From Phycomyces nitens (Eukaryota; Mucoromycota; Mucoromycetes; Mucorales; Phycomycetaceae): a stretch of DNA of 64,000 bases. The stretch covers positions 1,550,001 to 1,614,000 of the forward strand of contig JAHRBC010000003.1 in the NCBI GenBank assembly GCA_022702545.1, in the 5' to 3' direction. The notes under the pieces are model-generated. The model ran no database searches and was not told where the DNA came from. It saw only the letters and a program-made list of their open reading frames with translations. This document shows, piece by piece, positions 1 to 11,600 of this stretch; the first letter of the stretch is position 1; each line of letters opens with the position of its first letter. The position numbers were made by a program, and so were the translations under genes.

Positions 1-1974
1 CCGTTCTCAATCGTTCCACCACGAAGATAAGTTGGCTGGTGCATCGCCCCATCGCAGACCTGTCAAGCTTACACGCTCGGTCTCCTTTGCGTCTACCTTG
101 CGCACGATCTACAACTTTGGTAATCTGAGTACAGGTGGTCTTCATGATAACCATTCATCTGGCTCGCGTGATACCTTGCGAGGTAGCAGCCCACTCGCCC
201 AACATGCCACCACATTGCTTGGTTCCAACTCAAAGGCCCATGGATCTGTTCGTCAGACTGGATCAGATAAAAAATCAGCAGAGGCTGAACAAGGGCTGCC
301 ATTAGCATCAACTTTCTATGACTGGAGCTGCGAATACTTTACAGAGCCACAAATGCGTGTAAGTCATGGCTATAAAAGGGCGGTATAGAGGGCTTGGCTA
401 CTAATTGTACTTAAAATATCGGAAAATACAAATAGGCTGCTGAATCAGATGAACCTGGAAGTGTCGTGTACAATCAACGTAAATGGCGTAGATCACGGAA
501 CGAGATGATTTTAGCAGAATCAAACGCAACCAAGGGCAGGGCTGGTATGATCAATCAATTTCAAAGGCGTGCTGGCCAACTAAGGAACATGCCTGTGATT
601 CTGTAGGGACTAGCCGTTGGGAAGAGCAGATTATATCTGTGTATAATGAGACCGAAGCAAGGATACTCTTGTTCCATCAATATGAGTCTCATCTGGTAGC
701 AGCAGATGCCTACAACTGCATGGTGTAAGAAAAAAAAAATTATACCATGGAAAGATGATCAATGGTTAATGATGTATCTTGTGTTTACTGTAGGGTCTGG
801 GATTGGAAGACTGGCACTCCATTGAGTGTTATTGATAACCACAATCCACTGAGTAGTCGGATTACCGACATGAAGTTCATTAACGAAGACGATGTGGCTC
901 TTTTGCTGACTGGATCAGGTGTGTAGCAAATGCCATTGGGGATTGTTGTTGAGACCATAAAGACTGACTGGACTTTATTGGCAGATGATGGTGTGGTTCG
1001 TCTTTATAAGAACTATGATGGCAGTGAGCAAGAGGATGCTATTCTGGTTAGCTCCTGGCGTGCTTTAAAGGACATGGAAAGAAGTAGTCTGAGACAGAGT
1101 GGACTGGTGTGTGAGTGGCACCAGAGTAGAGGCACACTGTTTACAGGTGGTGATGCGCGTATTATCAAAGTATGGGATGCCAACCAGGAAATGCCGATTA
1201 TGGTAAGTGCAACAACATGGATCGTTAAACCGTTCTAAACATGGGTTTGTATTCTATCCAACAGGATATTCCTACTCAATCTACTGCGTGCGTTACATCC
1301 ATCACAAGCGACCAAGTCAATGGCAATATAATCATTGCTGGTTTTGGAGATGGATTGATGGGTGTATATGATCGTCGGTTGAAGGGAAATGAAGCGTACG
1401 TTCAAGATATAGTATAGTTCTTGACAAGTGATTATATTAACTGGTTAAATATCTCTAGTATGGTTCAACGGTGGGATGAACACAAGTCTTGGGTCGCAAA
1501 TGTCCACCTCCAACGAGACGGTAACCGTGAATTGGTATCGGGTGGCCTTGGAGGGGATATCAAGATCTGGGATATCCGTCAGTCTCATTCTTTGATGACC
1601 ATCGATGCCCATTCCCATGTTGACATGACCGCCTTAGCTGTACATGATCATACCCAAGTGATTGCTAGGTATGAACAATGGAAGCCAAGTGTATTTATTT
1701 ACTGACCCAATCTTGAATTGATTACCAATAGTGCTGGTGATGATCAGGTTATTAAGATATGGAATATGGATGGTACACAGCTCTCTACCCTACGCCCGTC
1801 TTCTGGCTTCCTTGGCCAAAGATGCGTTACACGCTCGCTTACATTCCATCCTAATCTTATGGCTCTGGCCACAGGTGCTGACGATGGCTATATTACAGTA
1901 AGAAACAAATATTGACTTTATATGATGTGAATCTAAATACTAATCCCAAACTACAATAGATCTATGGTGCATAA
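1..1974 (+). CDS. KOG1: Raptor/KOG1, TORC1 scaffold subunit, C-terminal part (5' end outside window)
   Basis: Raptor recruits substrates to the TOR kinase in TORC1. The visible part starts in the linker before the WD40 propeller: it has the family sequence FYDWSCEYFTEPQM, then KWRRSRNEMILAE, then seven-bladed WD40 pieces (VWDWKTGTPLSVID, DDGVVRLYKNY, DARIIKVWD, GDGLMGVYDRR, GDIKIWDIRQS, DDQVIKIWNMDG, FLGQR). Nine exons fit GT-AG sites and reading phase: 1-358 (partial), 436-544, 607-724, 794-918, 985-1202, 1265-1395, 1459-1668, 1732-1897 and 1960-1974. The last exon encodes only IYGA and the stop. The start codon and the raptor N-terminal caspase-like domain lie upstream of base 1. Identification is firm; individual splice sites are inferred. 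Confidence 0.92.
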
Positions 1975-2314
1975 GCGAAAAAGGCGCAATAAAGAAGGAC
2001 CCTACCAAAGTCCATTTCAATATTCCTCTTTTATATTCTATACTATACATCGCCACTGGGCCACTCAAGGCTTTCTTTTCCTCTTACTTTATATGTCTAT
2101 TTGCATTCTATATTATTCTTATCTATATCTATATATTCTCTCTTTTGTGATGCCTAAAAGTTCATTTATATACTTTTTTATATAAATATGTGAGCAAGTT
2201 TTATACAGCTAAATTAGATTTATCCAACTATTCTGGCTCAAGGACAGAAAACTAGACGAACATTAAAGAAAGACAGGTATATTTTAAACATGAATAACTG
2301 TAGGGATACCCTTG

Positions 2315-2362
<48 letters not shown>

Positions 2363-3542
2363 TTTGTTTTGGTTAGCAGAACAGCCGAGGTTTTTAAATA
2401 ATTGCTGTCAATTGATTTGTTTTTTAATTGAAAGTTCCTATTTCCTGGTAATAAATGGCCATTTTATACAAAAAAGAAAGTAACCACCAGTTTGTGATGG
2501 TTCTTATTATTATTATATGAATATAACACATGGATAACTGGATAATATCCATTTGGAAACAAACAATTTTACTCAAAGATTGAATAGCGTACTAAATGCA
2601 AGAATTATGAATGAGATGACTCTAGTCAATATCCAAAAAGAAAGAAAGAAAGAAAAGCGATATTTTAGTAATATAGTCGTGATTCTACAAGTTTATTCAA
2701 AATGGTTTAAATTAAACAAGGTACCCGAATACTGCAGGTCAGATGCAGTAAACCTACTCTCAACAAATTAACCTTTATTTAAAGGATATGGACGGACACC
2801 ATTTAAAAAAAAAGACTTGGGTTTTTCCGATGATGGTCAAGGAGGTAATAAATAGTCTTTACTAGACAAGTAAAGAGGAGATTGGTATATAGTCGTGTTA
2901 TAAGCAATGTCGTGAACCCCTTTTAAAACCCCTTTGGTTTGGTACTATATATGCAAAGAAATACTCCTTTATACCAAGAGTCCAACAGAAACCTCTGCCG
3001 ATAATTCTTGTTTAGCCGATCACTTGGTCTTTTAAACATCCTGTGGGACACTGGTGATGGCTACATATTTCATAATAGGCATTTATATACAACATAGTCT
3101 ATTTAATGTTTGTGCTTTATTTTTGTGCTTTAAGCAAATAAGCACACACACACACACACACACAACAACAACAACAAGTGTATATTATCATGCTCTGGGT
3201 ATTTTCCATAAAGGAAATCATGTTGCCACGCGAGCTGTCAATAGGACCTAGGGGACATTGTGCATTCAAAAAACCCTACGCACACGCATATGTGTATGGG
3301 CTTGATATTGAAACGAAACCCTTTACCATATAAAGATATATAGAAATGATGGTTGTATAGAGCTAAATTTATAGTCTGCACAATATAGGAGATGAAGTGC
3401 ATATACATCATGAGATTAAACCCTATATTTGAAGGGACATCCCTAGATTATACCACTTTGAGAAACATTGAGAAAAAGACAAACGTATATATATATATCT
3501 GTATGCGATTTAGTAAAGATTTAAAGAAGTATCAAGCAATTT
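1975..3542. other. Intergenic, AT-rich, with microsatellites
   Basis: Contains the Raptor 3' flank. A (CT)n tract at 2319-2346 runs directly into (GT)n at 2347-2362, and an (AC)n/(ACA)n tract lies at 3142-3176. The short ORFs here have no recognisable protein character and cross simple sequence. No gene seen. Confidence 0.6.
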
Positions 3543-5603
3543 TTAATTACAAGTAATAAATTCGCTGTCAAAAATCGACTTTCCACAATATTTAGCAATA
3601 TATCCGCAACGCACGGTAGCATAGCCTTGAGGAGGGTGATCAGCCCAATAGCAATCTTCCTCGGGTTCATCTTTACTGTGCTTCTTGCCCTTGTTATCAC
3701 ATGGATGTTGGTTGATGAGCTTAAACATTCTAAAGTAATCTTGAATAAGTCTTGCTTGAGATCTGTTGAGGGTCTGTAAAACAAAGCATTCCCCGGGCCG
3801 CGCCTTGTCTTTAAAGTAAAGGAACCACAACTGGTCTATCTTTGGTGTACTTTGTACCCTCAAAAGAGTATTTGGTGAATTGGTCTTGGTGCGTGCCGAT
3901 TCTACTTGCTTGACCGTAATAAGATGCAGCATCCTATCTTTGTATCTGTATTCCTCAAGACCTAGATCACTCTCAGAGTAAAATCGTACATTGCCCAGGA
4001 TCAAGGTGTCAAAGCGAGTGTAGGGCATGTCAAGGCAGAGATTCCCGGTCTCTTGGCAAATTGGCCCGAATATCCGTGCATTCTTGAGGGCCATGTTTGT
4101 CAGGTACTTGCACCGGACTGAAAGGTAGTTGAATACGGACGTTCTGGCCTTGACTCCACAAAGTTCCAATCTCTCCAAGCCGTGTGGGACCGAGTTATAA
4201 GTTGCACTTTCACACAGGGTGAGTTGATCGACACACATTATCAGTATTCTTAGGGCAGGACAATGGTCGAGAATGATGTCCAATGCCATGTCTTCTGTGC
4301 AAAGCTGGATGTTTAGGTCTGTCAAGCAAAAGTAATGATAGACCAGCATTGGAGGGGTAGATATATTGAGGCGAGATTTCATTGGATTTGTATATACTTT
4401 GTAATATAGGGTCTCAATTGTAGGAGAGAACCCTTGGACACAGTCTACTATTGTTTTCTCGGCGCTGGATATGTCCATTAATGGAGAGCAAGATATGTGA
4501 TTCAAGTATTTAATTGGTACGCCAAACTGTCTTATCAGCTTCCAAAAGAGATCGTTCTCTCTCTCTGACATCAAGTTCTTGTTCATGTATAGCTTCTTTA
4601 GACAGGGAAAGAACCGTGGAAGGACGGAGAATATCTTGGTAGCCTCCTCAAGTGTATCTTCTGGTGTCTCTTCTGGTATTTCTTCGTCTTCTGTATCATC
4701 AGATGTATCTTCATCTTCATAGTCATTCCAATAGAACGTATCGCTGTCGTTGTCGTTCTCGCTGTCGTTCTCGTAGTCGCTGTCTACTGCATCATCTTCC
4801 TGCGATAATCCAAAAGTCAACATTTTTTCCTCGCCTGTTTCGCCAACTTGACTTTTTGTAAGTAGACCAAGAGTGTGTAGATTTGGGTATTTGAGGTTTG
4901 AATAGTATGCCCATCCAAGGCTTGAGTTTGTCAGCGACAGATGTACACTTGTCATTGTTTCTGCTGGCAGGACATTGCCTATTTGATTTATCTGGTGGAC
5001 GGGTATATTGACAAGTGGTATTTTTGCCTGCAGAGTTTCCAATCGAGGTAAACAGCCATGAAGAAAGTCCATCGTTCTCCATGTGAATTTATATTGTGGA
5101 GATCTTTCGTTGTCGATCATGTATAGAGACGTAAGATTGGGTAGGCAGGAAAGGATCTCGAATGTCTTGTCCATCCTGCGACCATGATTTAGTTTTGATA
5201 TCTCGATCTCCAGATGGGTCAATGATCTCCACCCTTTCCAGCCGAATCTACTCGCAGGTTCATGCCAATGAAGGGTTTTATGTTGAATGCAAAGGCTCTT
5301 TATTCCATTAAAGTACTCTTGGAGAGTCTCAAGCTGGTTAACACTAAGGAATGAGTCCATGTGTATGATCAAGGTTCGAACACGGTGTCCGTTCTTTCGG
5401 AAAAAGCGAGCCAGGTTGGTCATTTTGCTTAGAACAGCCATTCCGGGGATATTATTTTCAGTAAGCTTGATCGTATCCAAGAGTGAGTCCTGAAAGGCCA
5501 TCTGCCAAGACTTGCAGACCATTGTGCATTGTAGCTTGGTTTCTTTGGGGGAAAAGGCCGCAATATTGGTCAGGATTTCTAATGGCAATTCTGATACCAA
5601 CAT
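3543..5603 (-). CDS. F-box / leucine-rich-repeat-like protein
   Basis: Single-exon ORF of 686 residues. Residues 1-45 (LPLEILTNIAAFSPKETKLQ, then MVCKSWQMAFQD) form an F-box, the segment that binds Skp1 in SCF ubiquitin ligases. The rest alternates short leucine-rich strands and helices (LPNLTSLYMIDN, YPNLHTLGLL, FPCLKKLYM, CPALRILIMC, LERLELCGV), consistent with an irregular LRR substrate-binding solenoid. A strongly acidic insert of about 50 residues (Asp/Glu/Ser/Asn-rich, near residues 270-320) interrupts it. The ATG at 5603-5601 directly precedes the F-box. The gene lacks introns while its neighbours have many, as is common for expanded fungal F-box families. The substrate cannot be told. 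Confidence 0.85.
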   Translation of the reverse strand: MLVSELPLEILTNIAAFSPKETKLQCTMVCKSWQMAFQDSLLDTIKLTENNIPGMAVLSKMTNLARFFRKNGHRVRTLIIHMDSFLSVNQLETLQEYFNGIKSLCIQHKTLHWHEPASRFGWKGWRSLTHLEIEISKLNHGRRMDKTFEILSCLPNLTSLYMIDNERSPQYKFTWRTMDFLHGCLPRLETLQAKIPLVNIPVHQINQIGNVLPAETMTSVHLSLTNSSLGWAYYSNLKYPNLHTLGLLTKSQVGETGEEKMLTFGLSQEDDAVDSDYENDSENDNDSDTFYWNDYEDEDTSDDTEDEEIPEETPEDTLEEATKIFSVLPRFFPCLKKLYMNKNLMSERENDLFWKLIRQFGVPIKYLNHISCSPLMDISSAEKTIVDCVQGFSPTIETLYYKVYTNPMKSRLNISTPPMLVYHYFCLTDLNIQLCTEDMALDIILDHCPALRILIMCVDQLTLCESATYNSVPHGLERLELCGVKARTSVFNYLSVRCKYLTNMALKNARIFGPICQETGNLCLDMPYTRFDTLILGNVRFYSESDLGLEEYRYKDRMLHLITVKQVESARTKTNSPNTLLRVQSTPKIDQLWFLYFKDKARPGECFVLQTLNRSQARLIQDYFRMFKLINQHPCDNKGKKHSKDEPEEDCYWADHPPQGYATVRCGYIAKYCGKSIFDSEFITCN

Positions 5604-6398
5604 AATAGAGAAAAGAAAGGCTTTTTGTCATGGCATCTTGGCATGGCTAGACTATATATTCTATACTCATTTTATTCATACCTCCCTGAATACCCCTTTA
5701 TAAATATATATTTATATATATATATCTTGTTATTAGTGCACATGCCCAACCGAGTTTGCAAACACAATTATCAATTCTATTGTGATTCTGCATGCATATG
5801 TATATGTATATAATATATTCCTTTCTCAATAATGTATCTTTATTACCTTGAATTAAACCTACCAAACCAGTGTACTTTTTGGAATTAATACATTCAAAAA
5901 CTATATTTAAAATCTATAAATATATTCTCCTTGTAATAGTGATCCCCTTTTTGCATAGGATCAGGCAAAGAAGCCTGTTAGAAACTATACGCATAATATC
6001 TTTAATTGTTAATTATCCATATGCCAAAAATAAACACATTATTGAAACTATTCGCAATTACCCATAACGAATAAAGTGTTAATATAACCGAGAATTTCTT
6101 TATTCAGTATGGACCAAACTATAATCCTAACCATCATTTTAACACGCCAAAGCCTCGCCTGGATCCTGCACCTTTTATCTCTCGCCAAATAACCAAAAAA
6201 CAAAGAGAGAGAGAGCGTTTTTGGTCTACAGTTGATTATAGACTCTAGGTTGACAGGTAAACTTTTGAGTATCGATCGTATTGGATTTCAAACATGATTG
6301 ATTTTGTTCCAGTGTGACTCTCCAAAATCAATGATTGCCTTTTAAAGCGTTTGTCAGTAAAACTTGGGCTACTGTTTCTTTTGATTAGAAATCTAGCA
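5604..6398. other. Divergent intergenic region between the F-box gene and RTF2
   Basis: AT-rich with TA-rich runs (about 5700-5730 and 5795-5820). It should hold both promoters. No conserved coding signal is seen. Confidence 0.5.
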
Positions 6399-7484
6399 AT
6401 GGGAAACGACGGAGGATCGATTCCAAGACGTATCGAGCTTGTCAAGGAAAAGCAAAAGGATGTCAAGCAGAACCCTGACATTGAACGATCCGCAACATGG
6501 CTTCATTGTGCTCTTTCAAAGGTAAGATTTGGCCAACAGGGCAGGAATGATTGATCAGTTTACCAATTTACCTGTTTTTCTTCTTTTTTTTTTGAAATCC
6601 AAAACAATAGCAACCATTAGAGCAGCCTGTTGTTTCAGATGCACTAGGAAAGCTTTATAATCAGGATTCGGTCATTGAGTACATTTTGGACAAGACAGCT
6701 TATGGCGATGGTGACAAGATCTGCTCGCACATTACCTCGACAAAGGACATTGTCAAGTTGAATCTCGCTCCTAACCCTGGATACGATGAAAAGCTGGTGT
6801 CTTCTGATGCTGCAACCATGGGCAACCTTGAACGTGATATCAAGGGTCGTTTTATTTGCCCCGTCTCGATGAAGGAGATGAATGGCAAGCACCGATTTGT
6901 TTACCTGTCCACCTGTGGCTGCGTATTTGCTGAACAGGCACTCAAGGAGATCCAGACCAAAGAATGTGTGACAGTAAGCTGCTTAAGAAAGCAATTGTGG
7001 TATGTAAGAACAGGTTACTGACTACAAGAATTAGTGCGGAAAAGCATATACCTCTTCAGACATCGTCCTGCTCAATCCTAGCAAAGAGGAGCTCGAGCCA
7101 ATTAAAAAGGCAATGGAAGCTCATAAGCTCAAGCAAAAGGCTGAAAGAGTAAGGCTGAGAACTTATAGATTGGGTAAATTCATGATATTCACGTCCTTGT
7201 TACCTTTTTAGAAGGCCAAAAAGGCTGCTAGATTGGCAAATATGCCTGAAGGAGAAGTGGTACAAAAGAAGAGAAAGCGAGACCACTCACCAGTCAAGGT
7301 ACCTTTGCCCAAAAAGATGCTTTCCGGTTCCTCAACCACTACGGCCGTCATGAACAAGGTCGCTCAGGAGCTGGCCGAGAGAGAGAAGAAGAAGCCTGTT
7401 TCTGATGCCGTCAAGAGCATCTATGCTGATAAGGGAATCAAAGGCAACTACCTTACCATGGGTACCTTTAATCGATACGCATAA
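6399..7484 (+). CDS. RTF2: RTF2, replication termination factor 2
   Basis: Rtf2 works with PCNA at stalled forks and, in fission yeast, at the RTS1 barrier; the family carries a C2HC2 RING-like domain and also acts in splicing. Four exons fit exactly: 6399-6521, 6611-6973, 7035-7148 and 7212-7484, giving 290 residues with all junctions in phase 0. Family landmarks are MGNDGGSIPRRIELVK at the start, LGKLYNQDSVIEYILDK, then ARF-like RFICPVSMKEMNGKHRFVYL, CGCVFAEQALKEI, and T-CGKAYTSSDIVLLNP split by the third intron. The C-terminal third is a Lys-rich low-complexity tail. Start ATG chosen because MG.DGG..P.R is the conserved N-terminus. Confidence 0.93.
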
Positions 7485-7766
7485 CTCGGCTATCATTTAG
7501 GCGGGACTTCAACCTGAAGGCAAACGAAGAAAAAAAATTGAATCCCCACGTGACATGCCGAGATTTGGGAGCTTCTTTCTGCTCTCTGACTTGGTGTTCT
7601 CTCCCTCACTCCCCCCCTCTCTCTCTTCTTTTTCTTCTTCTTCTTCTTCTTCTCTTCATTCTACTCTTGCAACCCCTTGCTTTTATTTTACAATATATAA
7701 AGTCAAGCTTACCTTGCCACATAAAACTGTTTATTTCCCTATTTTTGCCTCATTTCAATATTCGCA

Positions 7767-8448
7767 ATGGAAAATCGTTCTGTTTCACCTGCAAAGGAAT
7801 CCGCCAATTCTCCTGTCCTCACTGTAAGCTCATCATTAATCAATTCATCTCGATGCTCAATCTTTTGCACAGGAAAAAAACAAATTCAATTCTGAAGAAG
7901 TGACAGCTATTATTAAAGAGGTATGGTACCAACCCAAAGTTACGGCAGCCTGTTCTTATAACCTGTCATATTCACGCCTGAAACTAATGTTTGGTCAGAC
8001 AATGGAAAGTGTCCTGTTGGAGGTTGAGTATGCACACGGAAAGGTGCCTTCATGGAACTCGACAATTATCGACAACTGCCTAAAGAAGCTCAAGGAAATG
8101 AACAAGAACTACAAATATGTTGGTATGTGACAAAAAGAACAAACCCACATTTTCGAGCCAACAGTACTTTGTCAATGCAGACCTCAAAATAACATAATCC
8201 CCATGCCACAGTGACCTGTGTAATTATGCAAAAGAATGGCGCAGGATTCTATGCCGGAAGCTCCGTCTACTGGGACAACCTCCATGATGGCAAGTCTAAT
8301 AGTATAATCTAATGATGGGCGATACCAACCCAACTGTCTCTGCCAAGAGTATTAATCATGTCTGGGAACATCTGTAGGAAGCGCAAGTCACAGATACGAG
8401 ACCAAGTCCTTGTATGCCATTGTCAATGTATTTGGCTTGAGCGTTTAG
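7767..8448 (+). CDS. DYNLT: Tctex-type dynein light chain (DYNLT)
   Basis: Light chain of cytoplasmic dynein that binds the intermediate chain and cargo. Five exons: 7767-7823, 7873-7920, 7999-8122, 8212-8289 and 8378-8448. The product has about 125 residues, slightly longer than the usual 110-115 because of an N-terminal Ser/Pro extension. Family sequence: [77 protein letters not shown], then [12 protein letters not shown] at the end. The fourth intron appears to use a GC donor (GCAAGT at 8290); with it the family sequence [14 protein letters not shown] is continuous. It converges on the M16 protease gene 156 bases downstream. Confidence 0.92.
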
Positions 8449-8604
8449 AATACCCCTATTTACAAGACATCTACATCGCATACACATCTACATTATGTGT
8501 ATATGTGACAACCCCAGCTGGTTTGAAATAGTAAAAAACAAGATACACATATCAAAATACGTATTAAATTGTTTATTATCCAACATGGTTAATAAGAATA
8601 CTAC

Positions 8605-11600
8605 CTAAGATGAAGCATCTCCAGCAATTTCATTAAGTGTGGTTGATTTAAGGTTAAATCCAATTGAAGAGAAGCTCTTTTGGATCTCTAAGAGTTTTGC
8701 AGATGCGCTGACAACAACATGGTTGGATGTCTTTGGATCAAACATGTTGATAAAGTACTTGCTCAGGACACGGTAAAGATCCTCCATTGTAGTAGCCTAT
8801 TATTGCCAAGCCATATTCCAATTGAGTATTGCATAACAAACGCCCATAATTCCCATACCTGAATAGCTGTAAGGAGGTCTCTGCTGTACGAGGCAGGCAT
8901 CTGCTTAAGCACCTGGTTGGAGAACGATTGGAGAGCTGCGCGATCCATCGTGTTCTCTCTCGACACCATGCTATAAATCACGGCACTCTTGGCACCTTCA
9001 ACAGCAGAGGGTTCGATTTCCATCTACTCCAGGATTATTACCATTTGGATCACATATATCTACAACCTACCTTTTTTGTTGTCAATTGATCAATAACAAA
9101 CTTTGCTTGCTCGTATGCCTTGAAAGCATCAGGAGACTTGTAGATCGTAAAGCTGATCTCGCCTGCTTCTACGCCAGCATCCAAGAAACAAGAGTAGGCA
9201 AGACCTTGGCCACGAATAAGTTTCCAGAAGATTCCTTCCATGGTGTCCAAGAGTTCAATCATAACCAACAGAGGTGCAATATCTGGATCATCGAATTTGC
9301 TTGGTCCTAAAAAATGGAATAAGAGTCTACAAGAGAACACAGAGACACTTTACCTCTGACGCCATGCATTGAGAATGAGTTTTCAATCGAAGGCAGGTTA
9401 ATGATAACACCCTAGAACTGATTGAGTACGACAGGCAACATAAAACCACGTTTTTTTTTTAGCTTACAATCTGTCCAGGAGAGATGCCAGCAGGGCTAAG
9501 GACATCTTGAGCCAAGGTGATGGGTGCCAATGGTCCCACACTCTAAGTCGTATAATACCATTTATTAGTCTTGGCCTTAATAGTTTCCCTCTTACCTTGT
9601 ATACAGAAAAGTCTTTAAAGGCTGTACGAGGTTCTTTTAATTTCAAAATGTCGCCTGCAACGTGAAGACGGATGTTTCTAGGATTGCATACTAGAAGAAT
9701 ACCATTAGACCTCAAGTCCCCAACAACCTTTGTAGATTTTCCTTACATGCATCACGATAAGTGTTCAATTCTTGGACGACAGAATTGGGATCATTCTCCA
9801 GAGTTTGGAGCAAGTTTGTAAGGAAAGCGCTCTGGAAGAGAACATTGCGAGCAGCACTGACGGATTTTGTAGCGTCGAATTGGAGAGCACGCATAGAAGC
9901 ATTTGTCATCTAAAACATGTGTATTAGGGCTACCAAGTCGCTCTTTCTTTAATATATTACTTACACCATGGCCATCTCTCTTGGATTGAGGAATGTCATT
10001 TAGGATCTGGTTGGCTACGATCTTGAGACTGATTTGGTTTTTATGAGAATTTGGTAGTTAGTACGTTTGTGGTCAGCAATATGTCTAGTACCGTTCAGCA
10101 GTAAACTGGGTGTGCCAAAGGATATCCTGGAGCCATTTGATGGCCTTTTTGTACTTGGATGCCTATAGAATATATAAAAGTCAAAATGGCTCTTAAACAA
10201 ATGATCTTACCTCTACTTTGATGGAGAATACAGCGAGTTCTCTAAATCCACTGCTTGTTCCCAGGTCAGCATCATATTCAATAGTATCCTCACTCAAACC
10301 TTTTACCACCTCTTCATATGACAATGTCATTCCATCTCTCTCTACTGGTAGGGAAAAGATCGATTTTAAGAAAAGGCGGGTGTAGGGCAGCAAGTGGGAT
10401 GGAATAGATGAAGCGCTAATGTGAGCAGACAGCTTGATGAAAGCCGACTTGATGTCTATGAGAAACGAATCAGTGTCCTGTCTTTAACGGATTATAAATG
10501 TTGACTTACGGTCGAATTGAATGAAAAGAGGAATATCGGCTCCATTATCACGGTTGACATGTTCTTGAACAGGGCTCCTATTAATAATATTTGTTTAGTA
10601 AAATATACATGACTATAAACAAAACAAACAAACAAAAACTTACTTTATAGTCTTTGAGTTGTTCTGAGCAGATTGAACATCGATAAACTTGATAGTTGAG
10701 ACTGAAGGAATTATAAAGTTATCCAAGATCTCATTAGGTACAGGGACATCGTTGGCTGCCATGGCCTTTTCCAAATCATCCTGCAACTTCTTGAGTTTCT
10801 CTTCTCCAAGATCCTCGCGCTGCTTTTCTATACGCTGGTTCTCTTCCTCTGTCATCTGTTCAGCAAACTGGGCTGATGGCTTTCCGAGAAGGACTACATG
10901 ATACTGATCAAGGTACCATCTAGATTACATGTATGTTTAGTATTTTCCACTTGTGATACTAGAAAAGCACATTACGTCTTCAAAAGGTTGAGCCAGTCAG
11001 CTACGGTGAGGTCCTTGAGCTTTGCAAGGTATTCTTTATCTTTGACAGCCTTCTTGAGGTCTTCTCCATCAGCAGAACCATACAAAAAGTCTAACAATAG
11101 CCACATTAGAAAAGAATCTTGATGTGAACTTGAAGACACGTACCAGAAATACAGATAGCAGCAGCAGTCTCGTGAGCATCTGTCTCTGCACTATCATTGA
11201 CCTAGTAAAATGTGTTTAGGGGCATGATAAAGACAGAACAAGTAAAGCTTACCTTGAGAATTTCCTTGTCAATGACCATAAGCATGCGCTCCATATCAAT
11301 GTCGTTGGTCTCGACTAGTCGGTGGAGTGTCTCAAAGAGTTGAGCAGGGAACTCTTCAATCTCCTCAATTGGTACATTTGAAGCAGTCAGCATCAAGGTC
11401 GTCTTGAGGTGATCAGTGCCATCAAACTCAATATCTGTCATGGTGTTAGTTTTGTGCAAGATATCATTCCATTGAAAATTACCTGTGCAAAGGGGATCTT
11501 CAATTTCCACAAACTCCTTTTGCAAGACAGACACAGGTGAGTCTGTAAGGTAAAGATTCAAGACTTCCAGAGCTTTCATTGTAAAGTATTCCTATTATCA

